Below, piece after piece: positions 63,635-64,000 of a DNA stretch of 64,000 nt. Position 1 is the stretch's first letter. The number at the start of each line of letters is the position of its first letter. The stretch comes from Microbacterium sp. NC79 (GTDB lineage: Bacteria; Actinomycetota; Actinomycetes; Actinomycetales; Microbacteriaceae): the NCBI RefSeq assembly GCF_019061125.1, contig NZ_JAHQYI010000001.1:186001-250000 (forward strand), in the 5' to 3' direction. The notes below the pieces were generated by a model. That model was not told the DNA's origin. It made no database searches and saw only the letters and a program-made list of their open reading frames with translations. The translations under genes and the position numbers were made by a program.

Positions 63635-64000
63635 TTAGAACTGCGGTCCTTGCGGTTCTGCCGCGCGGGTGCGCGTGCGGAGATCGGCGAGTGCACCGCG
63701 CAGCGTCTTTGAACGGTCATCAATGAGCATGTCGTAGCCGAGGCGCTTTCCTTCCGCGCGGCGCTGTGCCACTTGCGTCACCGGCCGGATTTCGCCTGCG
63801 AGGCTCAGCTCACCAATAGCGGCGAGGTCTGACGGAACCGCGGTGTTCAAGACGGAGCCGGCGACGGCGATCGCAATCGCAAGGTCAGCAGCCGGTTCGG
63901 TAAAGCGCACGCCGCCGACTGTGGATACGTAGACGTCAAAGCCGGAGGTGCGGATGCCTGCCCGGCGTTCCAACACGGCGAGCACCATCGCGACGCGTGC
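63635..64000 (-). CDS. radA: DNA repair protein RadA, C-terminal part
   Basis: 122 residues from the C-terminal Lon-like domain, running off the right edge (the protein starts outside the window). LAVLERRAGI, DVYVSTVGGVRFTEPAADLAIA, AIGELSLAGEIRPV and AQRRAEGKRLG are characteristic. RadA is a branch-migrating ATPase in recombination. Its ATPase domain is not in the window. Confidence 0.93.
   Translation of the reverse strand, partial: ARVAMVLAVLERRAGIRTSGFDVYVSTVGGVRFTEPAADLAIAIAVAGSVLNTAVPSDLAAIGELSLAGEIRPVTQVAQRRAEGKRLGYDMLIDDRSKTLRGALADLRTRTRAAEPQGPQF

Noticed and set aside
1..64000. CRISPR arrays, tRNA or rRNA genes, insertion sequences, prophage
   Set aside because: No regularly spaced repeats, no tRNA T-loop signature in context, no transposase or integrase motif, and no block of odd composition.

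Overview
The window is a gene-dense, high-GC chromosomal segment typical of an actinobacterium, most likely of the Microbacteriaceae (Microbacterium-like). Pointers are the very high GC at third codon positions, a ClpC of actinobacterial length, an F420 gamma-glutamyl ligase, class E sortase-type LAxTG anchors, a 6C-type small RNA, and many genes that seem to be read from leaderless mRNAs (a TANNNT hexamer 6-7 nt before an ATG or GTG). I see no rRNA, tRNA, transposase, integrase or CRISPR array.

Region by region: (1) 1-3855, the end of a GntR/FadR-type regulator followed by prpD-prpB-prpC of the methylcitrate cycle, closed by a bidirectional terminator. (2) 3869-12665, a minus-strand block for cell-surface work: two LAxTG-anchored 5'-nucleotidases, a small membrane-anchored exported protein, and an M1 aminopeptidase. 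(3) 12808-17262, a valine/isobutyryl-CoA degradation operon (mmsA, acyl-CoA dehydrogenase, mmsB, enoyl-CoA hydratase). Its propionyl-CoA output would feed the prp genes. (4) 17432-21632, a MarR regulator divergent from etfB-etfA and a cytochrome-b-like membrane protein with three N-terminal [10 protein letters not shown] motifs, probably the exit for electrons taken from acyl-CoA dehydrogenases. (5) 21629-23566, cofE, a GNAT and a thioesterase. (6) 23563-29783, a large LuxR-type regulator divergent from a full-length PutA homologue that has lost key catalytic residues in both halves. (7) 29787-34880, a self-contained membrane protein/Xre/dehydrogenase operon with twin operators, then a dimethylargininase/ornithine aminotransferase pair and a cystathionine gamma-synthase-family enzyme. 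(8) 34876-40827, a GNAT, the three-gene ATP-grasp/alpha-E/transglutaminase cluster, and a MarR-MFS pair.

(9) 40905-50974 looks like one uptake and catabolic locus: ROK repressor, M81 (MlrC-type) metallopeptidase, a five-component peptide-type ABC transporter packed into four genes, CutC, and a ROK sugar kinase. An AGTAAGT/ACTTACT element occurs twice before the M81 gene and twice before the transporter. (10) 51105-57743, alpha/beta hydrolase, a domain-swapped lipoate ligase, phosphoglucomutase, prephenate dehydratase, a second LuxR-type protein and a 6C RNA. (11) 57750-64000, an LLM-class oxidoreductase, clpC, an ArgA-like acetyltransferase, a membrane protein, a hairpin-rich gap with two C5 loops, an SseB-like protein, and the end of radA.

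The most interesting items are the motif-repeat cytochrome b in the ETF operon, the PutA double pseudoenzyme, the ROK/M81/CutC locus with its spaced operators, the twin Xre operators, and the two C-rich-loop RNA regions.
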